From contig PLEA01000599.1 of NCBI GenBank assembly GCA_003136335.1, positions 1 through 10,531 of the forward strand: a DNA stretch of 10,531 nucleotides, read 5' to 3'. This DNA is from Acidobacteriaceae bacterium (GTDB lineage: Bacteria; Acidobacteriota; Terriglobia; Terriglobales; SbA1). Positions 1 to 7,401 of this stretch are shown here, one piece after another. Numbering within the stretch: the stretch's first letter is position 1; each line of letters opens with the position of its first letter. The translations under genes and the position numbers were made by a program. Below the pieces are notes generated by a model, which saw only the letters and a program-made list of their open reading frames with translations, made no database searches and had not been told where the DNA came from.

Positions 1-263
1 AAAGCGGCGGCAAGCTGGTGACGTGCGGGGCGACCACCGGACCCAGCGTGGGACTCGATCTGCGCCATCTATTCGCCCGCCAGTTGACCCTGCTCGGCTC
101 CTATATGGGGACGATGAGCGAGTTGCATGACGTGCTAGGTCATGTATTCGCGGGGCGCCTGAAGCCGGTCGTGGACCATATCTTCCCACTGAGAGAACTG
201 CGCCCAGCACACGAGTATCTGGAAAAAAGCCAGATGTTTGGCAAAGTCGTTGTGAACCCCTAG
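1..263 (+). CDS. Zinc-type alcohol dehydrogenase / quinone oxidoreductase, C-terminal part (5' end outside window)
   Basis: The reading frame is open from the left edge (codons in phase with position 3) to the TAG at 261-263, so only about the last 87 residues are present. They read like the C-terminal end of the medium-chain dehydrogenase/reductase superfamily. A GGKLVTCGATTG segment corresponds to the last part of the Rossmann nucleotide-binding domain. It is followed by an LLGSYMG segment, then the usual ending in which a helix (AHEYLEKSQMFGKVVV) leads back to a final beta strand. The GTG at 18 is only an internal valine codon, not a start. Family members reduce or oxidise alcohols, aldehydes or quinones with NAD(P)H; the substrate cannot be told from this fragment, and any zinc-binding residues lie upstream. 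The next gene converges on it from the other strand with about 50 bp between, in which I see no clear terminator. Confidence 0.85.
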   Translation, partial: SGGKLVTCGATTGPSVGLDLRHLFARQLTLLGSYMGTMSELHDVLGHVFAGRLKPVVDHIFPLRELRPAHEYLEKSQMFGKVVVNP

Positions 264-313
264 TATTGTTTCCACCCTCGAGCGCAACTCAGATTCGAAC
301 AGGGGTGTATTTC

Positions 314-529
314 CTACCTTTTGCGCAAGCCGAGAATTAGGGCCACCACCCCGCCAGTGAGAAGAACGATGCCCGCCGCGGGAGGTAGCTTTTCGCTGTT
401 TTCGGTCTCGACGCTGATTTTGGCGTCTCCGAACTTCACGCCGTGATTCTCGCGGTGTGGAACGGGTATGACAAAAGATAGCACTCCCAACACCAACAGC
501 AGGACTCCGACTAGAGGAAGGGCTTTCAC
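314..529 (-). CDS. Small two-helix membrane protein, hypothetical
   Basis: This 71-residue protein has two clear hydrophobic segments: residues about 4-22 (LPLVGVLLLVLGVLSFVIP) and about 49-67 (PPAAGIVLLTGGVVALILG). A polar loop of about 25 residues lies between them, and the tail is basic (RKR). This is the layout of small inner-membrane proteins common in Acidobacteria and resembling DUF3185-type proteins; no enzymatic motif is visible. The start is GTG at 529. It is supported by a GGAG Shine-Dalgarno element (plus coordinates 537-540) 7 nt upstream and by the hydrophobic helix beginning directly after it. The gene is divergent from the PPK2 gene and convergent with the dehydrogenase gene, so it is probably transcribed alone. 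Function unknown. Confidence 0.7.
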   Translation of the reverse strand: MKALPLVGVLLLVLGVLSFVIPVPHRENHGVKFGDAKISVETENSEKLPPAAGIVLLTGGVVALILGLRKR

Positions 530-536
530 AAGGAGA

Positions 537-540
537 CTCC
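537..540 (-). promoter_or_regulatory. Ribosome binding site for the small membrane protein gene
   Basis: GGAG on the minus strand, 7 nt before the GTG at 529. It supports the non-ATG start of this short gene. Confidence 0.55.
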
Positions 541-793
541 GGTAAGAGAATCGAGTTGTAATTTCGACTTACGCATTTCAGCACGACGCGCAAGAACCGC
601 CGCGTGCTAGAGATCCTATCACTAACCCGTAGCGCCGGTTCAGGGAATCAAGTTCCATGCACGCGGACACCTTCATTCCTTCTTTAAACGCATCCGACTG
701 GGACATTTGTGAGATAACTTCTCTTGTGATTATTGGTTCCTGGTGCTCGAATTTATCTTTCCATTTAACGTTGAAGTTAGGGAGTGACTCGAG

Positions 794-1672
794 ATGATGA
801 CCGACAAGCTGGCGAAGACCTACCGTGTGGAGAGCGGCAAACATTTCCGTCTGAAAGATTTCGATCCTGCGGATACCGGGCATGGGCACTCCAAGGAGCA
901 TGCTGAGGAGGCTCTGCAGCAGGGCATTGAGCGCACGGCGGAGCTGCAAAGCGAGCTCTATGCCCAGGACAACTGGTCTGTCCTCTTGATATTTCAGGCC
1001 ATGGATGCTGCCGGAAAAGATGGCGCCATCAGCCACGTGATGTCGGGGATCAACCCGCAGGGCTGCCAGGTGTACTCCTTCAAAGTCCCTACGGAGACGG
1101 AACTGCAGCACGATTTCCTGTGGCGAACCACCTGCTCCCTCCCCGAACGCGGACACATCGGAATTTTTAATCGCTCGTATTACGAAGAAGTGCTGATAGT
1201 GCGAGTTCACCCCAATATTCTCAAGAGCCAGAAAACTCCGCCGGCCTTGGTCGGCAAGAAGATCTGGGACGAGCGCTTTGAAGACATTCGCGGCTTTGAG
1301 CGTCATATGACGCGAAGCGGAACGGTCATCCGAAAATTCTTTCTGAATCTTTCGAAGAAGGAGCAGAAGCAGCGTTTCCTGGCGCGCCTGGATCACCCGG
1401 AGAAAAACTGGAAGTTCTCGGCGGCCGACATTCACGAACGCAAGTACTGGAATGACTATCAGGATGCCTACGAGGAGATGATCCAGAATACGTCGACCGA
1501 AGACGCTCCGTGGTACGTGGTACCAGCGGACAATAAGTGGTTCACGCGGCTGGTCGTGTCCACGGTTTTGGTCGACACGCTGGAGAGCCTTAAGTTGTCA
1601 TATCCCAAGGTGGATGCGACGAAGCGCAAAGAACTGGAAGCGGCGAAGAAAATTCTCACATCGAAGAAGTGA
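794..1672 (+). CDS. PPK2-family polyphosphate kinase / polyphosphate:nucleotide phosphotransferase
   Basis: The 292-residue product has the hallmarks of the PPK2 family, cytoplasmic enzymes that move phosphate between polyphosphate and nucleotides. The Walker A-like loop is MDAAGKDG (residues 70-77), preceded by VLLIFQA. The Walker B/lid region is IFNRSYYEEVLIVRVHP (residues 124-140), with Arg127 and the acidic pair Glu131-Glu132. The C-terminal part has the family's WYVVPADNKWF segment (about 240-250). The length is about that of a one-domain PPK2. The sequence style fits the subgroup often called PPK2-related (TIGR03709-like); whether it prefers NDP, NMP or both cannot be decided here. An AGGGAG element at 779-784 lies 9 nt before the ATG at 794; a second in-frame ATG at 797 is an alternative start. 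The next gene is nearly 190 bp downstream, so this is probably a single-gene unit. No key residue seems missing. Confidence 0.93.
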   Translation: MMTDKLAKTYRVESGKHFRLKDFDPADTGHGHSKEHAEEALQQGIERTAELQSELYAQDNWSVLLIFQAMDAAGKDGAISHVMSGINPQGCQVYSFKVPTETELQHDFLWRTTCSLPERGHIGIFNRSYYEEVLIVRVHPNILKSQKTPPALVGKKIWDERFEDIRGFERHMTRSGTVIRKFFLNLSKKEQKQRFLARLDHPEKNWKFSAADIHERKYWNDYQDAYEEMIQNTSTEDAPWYVVPADNKWFTRLVVSTVLVDTLESLKLSYPKVDATKRKELEAAKKILTSKK

Positions 1673-1860
1673 CCAACATCCTCGTAGCCGCAACCGATCT
1701 GCGCGCGAGATCCTTCCCTTCGCCTGAACCCCGGCTCCGGTCAGGATGACTCCTTTGGGACAGGGTATAGCTCCCGGAACATTCGCTGCCCTTTGCAGCA
1801 AGCCTTCGCAGCAATTACCATAGCGCAATTGTCCACTTCTTCCCCGGAGAAACCTGACAG

Positions 1861-2052
1861 ATGGGCACAGATAGTTTTCGCTGGAACGCATCTCTCTTTG
1901 CACGGTTGGTCTTTGCAGTCACATTCTCGATCGTGTTCGCCGTTGCGGCACACACCCAAGCCAAGCCCGAGCGGCAATCGAAGGCGGTAAAGCCGTCCCA
2001 AACCACGCAAACCGCGCAGCCCCCGACTGCGGCTGAAGGCGATTCGGAGTAA
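1861..2052 (+). pseudogene. Signal-peptide end of the VPS10-like protein, cut off by an in-frame TAA
   Basis: The ATG at 1861 has a CGGAG element (1845-1849) 11 nt upstream. It opens a classical secretion signal: a short N-region with arginines, a hydrophobic core (LVFAVTFSIVFAVAA, about residues 16-30) and a probable signal peptidase I site after TQA, before KPER. A Pro/Thr/Gln/Ala-rich linker follows and ends at TAA (2050-2052). The frame is the same as that of the large propeller ORF at 2092. Reading through the stop gives DASGKPEDKQFKG leading straight into MKYRSIGPFRGG, as in intact family members where a charged linker precedes that motif. One substitution in TAA (for example to GAA or AAA) would restore a single gene 1861-5181. 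A weak promoter candidate (TTGCAG 1793-1798, 17 nt, TACCAT 1816-1821) lies upstream. Alternatives are a sequencing error or stop readthrough. Confidence 0.7.
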
Positions 2053-2091
2053 GACGCGTCCGGCAAGCCGGAAGACAAACAGTTCAAGGGC

Positions 2092-5000
2092 ATGAAGTAC
2101 CGCTCGATCGGTCCCTTCCGCGGAGGGCGTTCGCTGACCGCAGCGGGGATCCCGGGCGACCCTACGACGTACTATTTTGGCTCGACTGGCGGAGGAGTCT
2201 GGAAGTCCACCGATGGCGCCATGACCTGGTCGCCGGTTTTCGATAAAGAGGGAACCTCCGCAATCGGCAGTATTGCCGTGGCCAGTTCCAATCACAACGT
2301 GCTTTTCGTAGGAACGGGCGAAGCCTGCATTCGCGGCAATATTTCGCACGGCGATGGCGTTTACCGATCATTAGACAGCGGCAAGACCTGGAAGAACGTT
2401 GGCTTGCGCGATTCGCGCGCCATCGGCAAGGTCATTATTAATCCCACCAATCCCGATATCGTGTTCGTGGCGGCGCTCGGTCATCCTTACGGTTCGAATA
2501 CGGAGCGTGGAATATTCCGCACCATCGACGGTGGCAAGACGTGGGAGAAAGTTCTCTACAAAGACGAAAATACCGGCGGCATTGACGTGGCTTTCGATCC
2601 CCACAATCCCAACATTCTTTTCGCGGCATTGTGGCAGGCGCGCCGCACTTCCTGGAGCATGTCGAGCGGAGGGCCGGGCAGCGGCCGCTACCGTTCGAAC
2701 GATGGGGGGACGACTTGGAAACGCCTGGAGGAGCACGGTCTGCCTAAGGGACCGTATGGAAAGATCGGCGTGGCCGTGGCGGCGAATTCGGACCGCGTGT
2801 ATGCGCTGATTGAAGCTCACGATCCGGACGGCGGGCTCTACCGCTCCGACGATGGAGGCGAATCCTGGCAACTAGTCAATCCCACCCACAGCCTGTGGCA
2901 GCGACCGTGGTACTACATGCACGTGATCGCCGATCCGCGGGATGAGAACGTTCTCTACATCATGAATGTGGAGGCCTACAAATCGACCGACGGTGGACAT
3001 CTTTTCAACAAGGTCCGCGTGCCGCACGGCGACAATCACGGGCTGTGGATCGATCCGCAGAATACTCGCCGCATGATCGCCTCGAACGACGGCGGCGTTA
3101 CGGTGACGCTCGACGGCGGCAAAACCTGGACTCGTCAGGAGAACCAGCCGACCGCGCAGTTCTATCACGTGATCACTGACTCCGCGACCCCCTATCGCGT
3201 GTATGGACCGCAGCAGGACAGCGGCACGGTTGCGATCGCCAGCCGCAGCGACGACGGAGCGATCGACCGCAGCGACTGGTACGATGTGGGTGGCGGCGAG
3301 GCCGGTTATATCGCGCCCGATCCGCGCGATCCGAATATCGTTTATGCAGCCGACTATCAGGGAAACATCACGCGCTATGACCGGCACATCGGACAGGTGA
3401 AGGCGATCACGGAGCAACCGGAACTTTCCGATGCGCATGGGGCGGCAAACCTGGAACATCGCTTTCAGTGGACTGCGCCAGTCATGCTTTCGCCGCACGA
3501 TCCCAACACTCTTTACCACGGCGGCGAGCGGCTGTTTAAGACCATCGACGGCGGTGTGCACTGGCAGGCCATCAGTCCGGATTTGACTCGCAATGACAAG
3601 GAGAAACAGAAAGTCTCGGGCGGCGACATCACGCTCGACGACTCTGGAACCGAGTACTACGACACGATCTTCGCGTTGGCGGAGTCGCCGATCACCAAGG
3701 GATTGCTGTGGGTGGGCACCGATGACGGCCTGATTCAGCTCACGCAGGACGAAGGCAAAACCTGGAGCAACATCACGCCCAAGGACATGCCTGAGTGGAG
3801 CCGCATCAGCCAGATTGATCCTTCGCCGTTCGATGCCGCTACCGCGTACGTGGCGGTCGATCGTCATCAGTTCGACGATTTGCGTCCTTACGTTTACAAG
3901 ACCAGCGACTACGGTAAGAGCTGGACGAAGCTGGGGCAGGGAATTCCGGACACGACATTTGTTCGCGTGGTTCGCGAAGATCCGAAAAAGCGCGGACTGC
4001 TATATGCAGGAACCGAGCGGGGCATCTACGTGTCATTCAACGATGGCGCGAACTGGCGTCCGCTGAAACTGAATTTGCCGACTACGCCGGTGCATGATCT
4101 GGTAATCAAAGACAACGATCTGGTCGTGGCCACGCACGGCCGCGCGTTCTGGATTCTCGACGACCTCTCTCCACTCCGCCAGTACAGTGATGACATTGCG
4201 CAGAAAGACGCATTTCTATACACGCCTGGGACCGCCTATCGGATGCAGGCGGGAGCGGGCGGCGAACGGCATCCTTCCAAGCGGACGGGGCAGAATCCGC
4301 CGGCTGGCGCGGTGATCTATTACTTCCTGAAAGATGCGCCGAAAGGTGATACCGAGACCAGAATCGAAATCCTCGACGCCTCCGGCAAAGTTATTCGTAA
4401 ATACTCGAGCGCAGAATTCAACACGCTGGAAGAACCGCTCGATCCCGACGACAAGAAGCCCGAGAGGCAGATCAAACCGGAAGCCGGCTTGAACCGGTTC
4501 GTGTGGGACTTACGCTATGAAGAAGCGCGTCATGTTCCTGGCTACTATCTCTGGGAATACGGCAGCGGCGCCCGCGGTCCCGTAGCGGTCCCTGGTCATT
4601 ACCAGGTTCGAATCACGGTGGGGTCACAAACTCAGACTGCGGCGTTCGATTTGAAACTGGATCCGCGAGTCAAGCTAAGCCAGTCCGATCTGGAGCAGCA
4701 ATTCAATCTGCTGCTACAGACGCGGGACGAGCTGAGCCGCGTCTATGACACGGTTAATCAGATCCAGGACGTTCGATCGCAGTTGTCGGGCCTGAAGCGG
4801 CGACTGCCGGAGAACGCCAGCGCGAAGACGGTTGTGGCCGCGGCCGACGATCTGGAGAAGAAACTGGTCGCGGTCCGCGAGGACCTCATCAACCTGACCA
4901 TCAGTGCCAACGAAGACTCGCTCGCCTATCCTCCCCAACTGGACGCGAAGCTAGCCTTTCTCGCGATGGACGCGGGTACGGCCGACTCCGCCCCGACGGA

Positions 5001-5181
5001 GGCCGAGCAGAAGGAATTCGAGAAGCTGAAGCGGCAGAGCGGCGAACTGATAGGTCGCTGGGAAGACCTGCAGCGTCGCGATCTGGCCGCCTTCCAGAAG
5101 CTCACAGCTGAAGGCAGCCTATCGACGGTGGTGGTTCCACCCCCGGGCCGGTCGACCGACGAGCCGGCGGCGGCGCACTGA
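2092..5181 (+). CDS. VPS10/sortilin-like Asp-box (BNR) beta-propeller protein, body without its signal peptide
   Basis: The frame encodes 1029 residues. It begins with the family motif KYRSIGPFRGGR and carries a long series of Asp-box (BNR) repeats of form S/T-x-D-x-G-x-T/S-W: residues about 39-46, 93-100, 144-151, 202-209, 252-259 and 339-346, plus KTIDGGVHW, LTQDEGKTW and KTSDYGKSW further on. Such repeats build sortilin/VPS10-type ten-bladed propellers. The last third has a beta-sandwich-like part (RIEILDASGKVIRKY; GLNRFVWDLRYE), then a charged helical segment rich in Lys, Glu and Leu. Databases often name such proteins glycosyl hydrolases, but I see no catalytic signature, so a secreted or periplasmic binding/scaffold role is as likely. 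Internal initiation at the ATG at 2092 looks poor: AAGGG sits only one base away. A protein made from here would lack the export signal at 1861-2052. No other disruption is seen in over 3 kb. Confidence 0.88.
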   Translation: MKYRSIGPFRGGRSLTAAGIPGDPTTYYFGSTGGGVWKSTDGAMTWSPVFDKEGTSAIGSIAVASSNHNVLFVGTGEACIRGNISHGDGVYRSLDSGKTWKNVGLRDSRAIGKVIINPTNPDIVFVAALGHPYGSNTERGIFRTIDGGKTWEKVLYKDENTGGIDVAFDPHNPNILFAALWQARRTSWSMSSGGPGSGRYRSNDGGTTWKRLEEHGLPKGPYGKIGVAVAANSDRVYALIEAHDPDGGLYRSDDGGESWQLVNPTHSLWQRPWYYMHVIADPRDENVLYIMNVEAYKSTDGGHLFNKVRVPHGDNHGLWIDPQNTRRMIASNDGGVTVTLDGGKTWTRQENQPTAQFYHVITDSATPYRVYGPQQDSGTVAIASRSDDGAIDRSDWYDVGGGEAGYIAPDPRDPNIVYAADYQGNITRYDRHIGQVKAITEQPELSDAHGAANLEHRFQWTAPVMLSPHDPNTLYHGGERLFKTIDGGVHWQAISPDLTRNDKEKQKVSGGDITLDDSGTEYYDTIFALAESPITKGLLWVGTDDGLIQLTQDEGKTWSNITPKDMPEWSRISQIDPSPFDAATAYVAVDRHQFDDLRPYVYKTSDYGKSWTKLGQGIPDTTFVRVVREDPKKRGLLYAGTERGIYVSFNDGANWRPLKLNLPTTPVHDLVIKDNDLVVATHGRAFWILDDLSPLRQYSDDIAQKDAFLYTPGTAYRMQAGAGGERHPSKRTGQNPPAGAVIYYFLKDAPKGDTETRIEILDASGKVIRKYSSAEFNTLEEPLDPDDKKPERQIKPEAGLNRFVWDLRYEEARHVPGYYLWEYGSGARGPVAVPGHYQVRITVGSQTQTAAFDLKLDPRVKLSQSDLEQQFNLLLQTRDELSRVYDTVNQIQDVRSQLSGLKRRLPENASAKTVVAAADDLEKKLVAVREDLINLTISANEDSLAYPPQLDAKLAFLAMDAGTADSAPTEAEQKEFEKLKRQSGELIGRWEDLQRRDLAAFQKLTAEGSLSTVVVPPPGRSTDEPAAAH

Positions 5182-5675
5182 GCGTTACGTTTCTGCAAGT
5201 TCCGAGGCTGGGGAAGAGCTAAGAAATGGTGAGCTTTTCCTCAGCTCATGACCGTTCGTGTTACCCCTATTACCTAGGTGCCATTTCTATGGCACTGTTG
5301 TGCCTTGCTCGTCGTTACGCTCGTTGCTATTGTGCCGATAGAGTCTGATGTTGATTCCTCCCCTGAGGGTCCACGAGTCGATCCTGATTGGGGGTATATA
5401 TGCGAATGATGCATTTGTGCTATGCGGCGATAGGCTTTGCGGTGGCCCGCTGGATTTTTCGGCGGCAAGGTCTGCCAGTCGTAGACCCAGTCAAGCGGTT
5501 TCGGTCGCAGGGCCTTCTGTAGAGGGCTTTTGAGCTTGGGCGTGCGTTCCCGTTGCGCCTCCATTTCGTCGGCGCACGCTCATTGCTTTCCGCCTTCCGG
5601 ACGTACTCTTACCGACGTTCGCGAAGCTCGTCCCGATTTTTCCTATCTCTCCCCATACGGTCGGCTAAATGCGAT
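5182..5675. other. Gene-free stretch of about 490 bp
   Basis: I see no convincing gene here. Short open frames on both strands lack a ribosome binding site and family-like sequence. Besides the long hairpin at 5206-5246, a perfect 7-bp stem GTGCCAT/ATGGCAC with a 4-nt loop lies at 5278-5295. A perfect 5-bp stem GGCAC/GTGCC with a 4-nt loop lies at 5291-5304. These two share bases 5291-5295, so only one can form at a time. The stretch separates the VPS10-like gene from a truncated minus-strand gene. Confidence 0.5.
5206..5246 (+). terminator. Long RNA hairpin just after the VPS10-like gene; possible terminator without U-tract
   Basis: Positions 5206-5220 pair with 5232-5246 to give a continuous 15-bp stem around an 11-nt loop. 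Twelve pairs are Watson-Crick; the other three (5206/5246, 5211/5241, 5216/5236) are G-U only in a plus-strand transcript and would be C-A mismatches on the other strand. The hairpin therefore belongs to RNA read in the direction of the upstream gene, whose stop ends 24 nt before it. No T-run follows, so it could be a factor-dependent terminator, a 3'-end protecting structure, or both. Confidence 0.5.
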
Positions 5676-6095
5676 TCAGCGAGTTTCTAGTGCCTCAAGT
5701 GTGCTGCGATAGTTATCTCCGGTAGGACCTGAACCCTGATGCGCGCGGACGAAACTCAGGATCCGCTTCTTGATCTCGGGACTCTCCGGAAAATCGCGGT
5801 CTGTCCAGAAACGCTGCGCGGGATCGAAGAAACCAACGCGCGCCAGAAACGATGCGCCGTAATATTCGGCATCCTCCAGCGATCCATCGGCGATATTCAC
5901 TTTGAACGAACCGTCAGGCTGCAAAGAGTCATGCAAGCACCAGGTCAACATGTGGTCGATCTCCGCGGCGATGGCTTTTTGATGTGCCGCGCTCACCTGC
6001 GACCATCCCAAGTGAAATAGTGCGACCACGTCCATGTTGTTGTGGTTCCAGAACTGGTCTTTCCAGAGCCATCCTGCGGGATAATTGAAGTAGGA
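5676..6095 (-). pseudogene. 3' remnant of a larger minus-strand gene, hypothetical protein, 5' part missing
   Basis: The minus strand from about 6095 down to the TGA at 5676-5678 encodes about 138 uninterrupted residues that look like real protein. It begins around YFNYPAGWLWKDQFWNHNN, continues through a probable helical region with MLTWCLHDSLQPDGSFK and LEDAEYYGASFLARVGFF, and ends in a charged helix. The aromatic-rich, helix-turn texture resembles alpha/alpha-barrel type secreted proteins, but I do not recognise a family. It lacks a beginning: the open frame can be stretched to an ATG at 6152, but residues encoded by 6095-6152 look unrelated, there is no signal peptide, and I see no proper ribosome site. 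I therefore read it as the C-terminal piece of a longer gene whose front was deleted or replaced. The lack of stops suggests recent truncation. A short real protein starting at 6152 cannot be excluded. Confidence 0.5.
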
Positions 6096-6530
6096 ACACG
6101 AAAAAGAATGGGACAAGACTTGGGAAGTAAGGACGATTCGCCCGCATGGCATGAATTCCCCTGTAGATGGTCTTTGTCCCGCCGAAGGCGCCGGCCTGAA
6201 GGGGGAAAGCAGAGGCCGCGAAGCCGTCGCGGGGCCGAGTTACACCGAGTTGTAGAGCGCGCAACTTATGCGTCGCGACAATACAGTCAGCGCTTCCGCA
6301 GGTCAAGAAATCTCCGTGCGCTTAAAAAGGGAACGAACCACAGGAGTCAGGGGAGCTGTCTATGCCTCCGAGCACAGACAACGGTTTCAGGGTTCATGTC
6401 AAGTTGAAACGGTTTACTGAGCCGTCTGACATTTGAGCCTGCAGCTTTGAGTGTTCTGTATCAGTTCGTGTAAGTTAAGTTATATCAACGTATTAGAGGT
6501 TTGTTAAACCAATCCCTTTTGGGCAAGCGT
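6096..6530. other. Gene-free stretch of about 435 bp with small palindromes
   Basis: No convincing gene is seen; open frames here are arginine-rich or of random texture. Three small stems occur: 6216-6232 (perfect 6 bp, loop 5), 6260-6277 (6 bp, loop 6) and 6357-6380 (9 bp, loop 6). The one imperfect pair in each of the latter two (6263/6274 and 6362/6375) is A-C on the plus strand but becomes G-U in a minus-strand transcript. This weakly hints at a structured minus-strand RNA. I do not recognise a known RNA family. The last 100 bp are AT-rich and lead to purQ. Confidence 0.35.
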
Positions 6531-6538
6531 GCTAGACT
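6530..6538 (+). promoter_or_regulatory. Possible extended -10 promoter element of purQ
   Basis: TGC followed by TAGACT matches an extended -10 box (TGn plus a hexamer four-sixths like TATAAT). Transcription would start near 6545, about 24 nt before the purQ start. No good -35 box is found at the proper distance, so support is modest. Confidence 0.3.
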
Positions 6539-6568
6539 AACCTCAAATTCCCGCAACCGAGGACAGCA

Positions 6569-7264
<696 letters not shown>

Positions 7265-7296
7265 TCGCCCCGCTGAACTACCTTTGCGGATTTTTC

Positions 7297-7324
7297 TTGG
7301 TGATTAACAGGCTTTCGGTATATT
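7297..7324 (+). promoter_or_regulatory. Candidate sigma-70-type promoter for the oxygenase pair
   Basis: TTGGTG (7297-7302), a 16-nt spacer and TATATT (7319-7324) form a reasonable housekeeping promoter in the 137-bp gap after purQ. Transcription would begin near 7331 and give a leader of about 70 nt. It suggests the two oxygenase genes are a unit of their own rather than a tail of purQ. Confidence 0.45.
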
Positions 7325-7385
7325 GTCTGTGCTTCTTCCCTCGTACGACCGGGCCCCTCAACCCGATTTGGTAGGTTTGCACGCA

Positions 7386-7391
7386 GGGAGG
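7386..7391 (+). promoter_or_regulatory. Ribosome binding site that sets the start at 7402
   Basis: GGGAGG is a strong Shine-Dalgarno element. It lies 10 nt before the ATG at 7402 but only 1 nt before an in-frame GTG at 7393, so the ATG is the likely start and the GTG-initiated form is too long by three residues. Confidence 0.65.
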
Positions 7392-7401
7392 CGTGTCTTT
7401 C

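Noticed and set aside
578..1435. Open frame of 285 codons on the minus strand
   Set aside because: It lies opposite the PPK2 gene, whose plus-strand product has all family motifs. The minus translation has no family-like features.
2872..3867. Open frame of 331 codons on the minus strand inside the VPS10-like gene
   Set aside because: It is an antisense shadow of a GC-rich codon pattern. The Val/Arg/Ile-rich translation shows no domain and no ribosome site.
5274..5564. 96-codon minus-strand frame rich in Pro, Arg, Ser and His
   Set aside because: It has no ribosome site, no hydrophobic core pattern and no recognisable family. I could not support it as a gene.
6042..6407. 121-codon plus-strand arginine-rich frame
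   Set aside because: The composition is that of non-coding GC-rich DNA, and it overlaps the remnant gene on the other strand. No start signal is seen.
6096..6530. Insertion sequence as the cause of the truncation
   Set aside because: I found no transposase-like frame, terminal inverted repeats or target-site duplication in the stretch.
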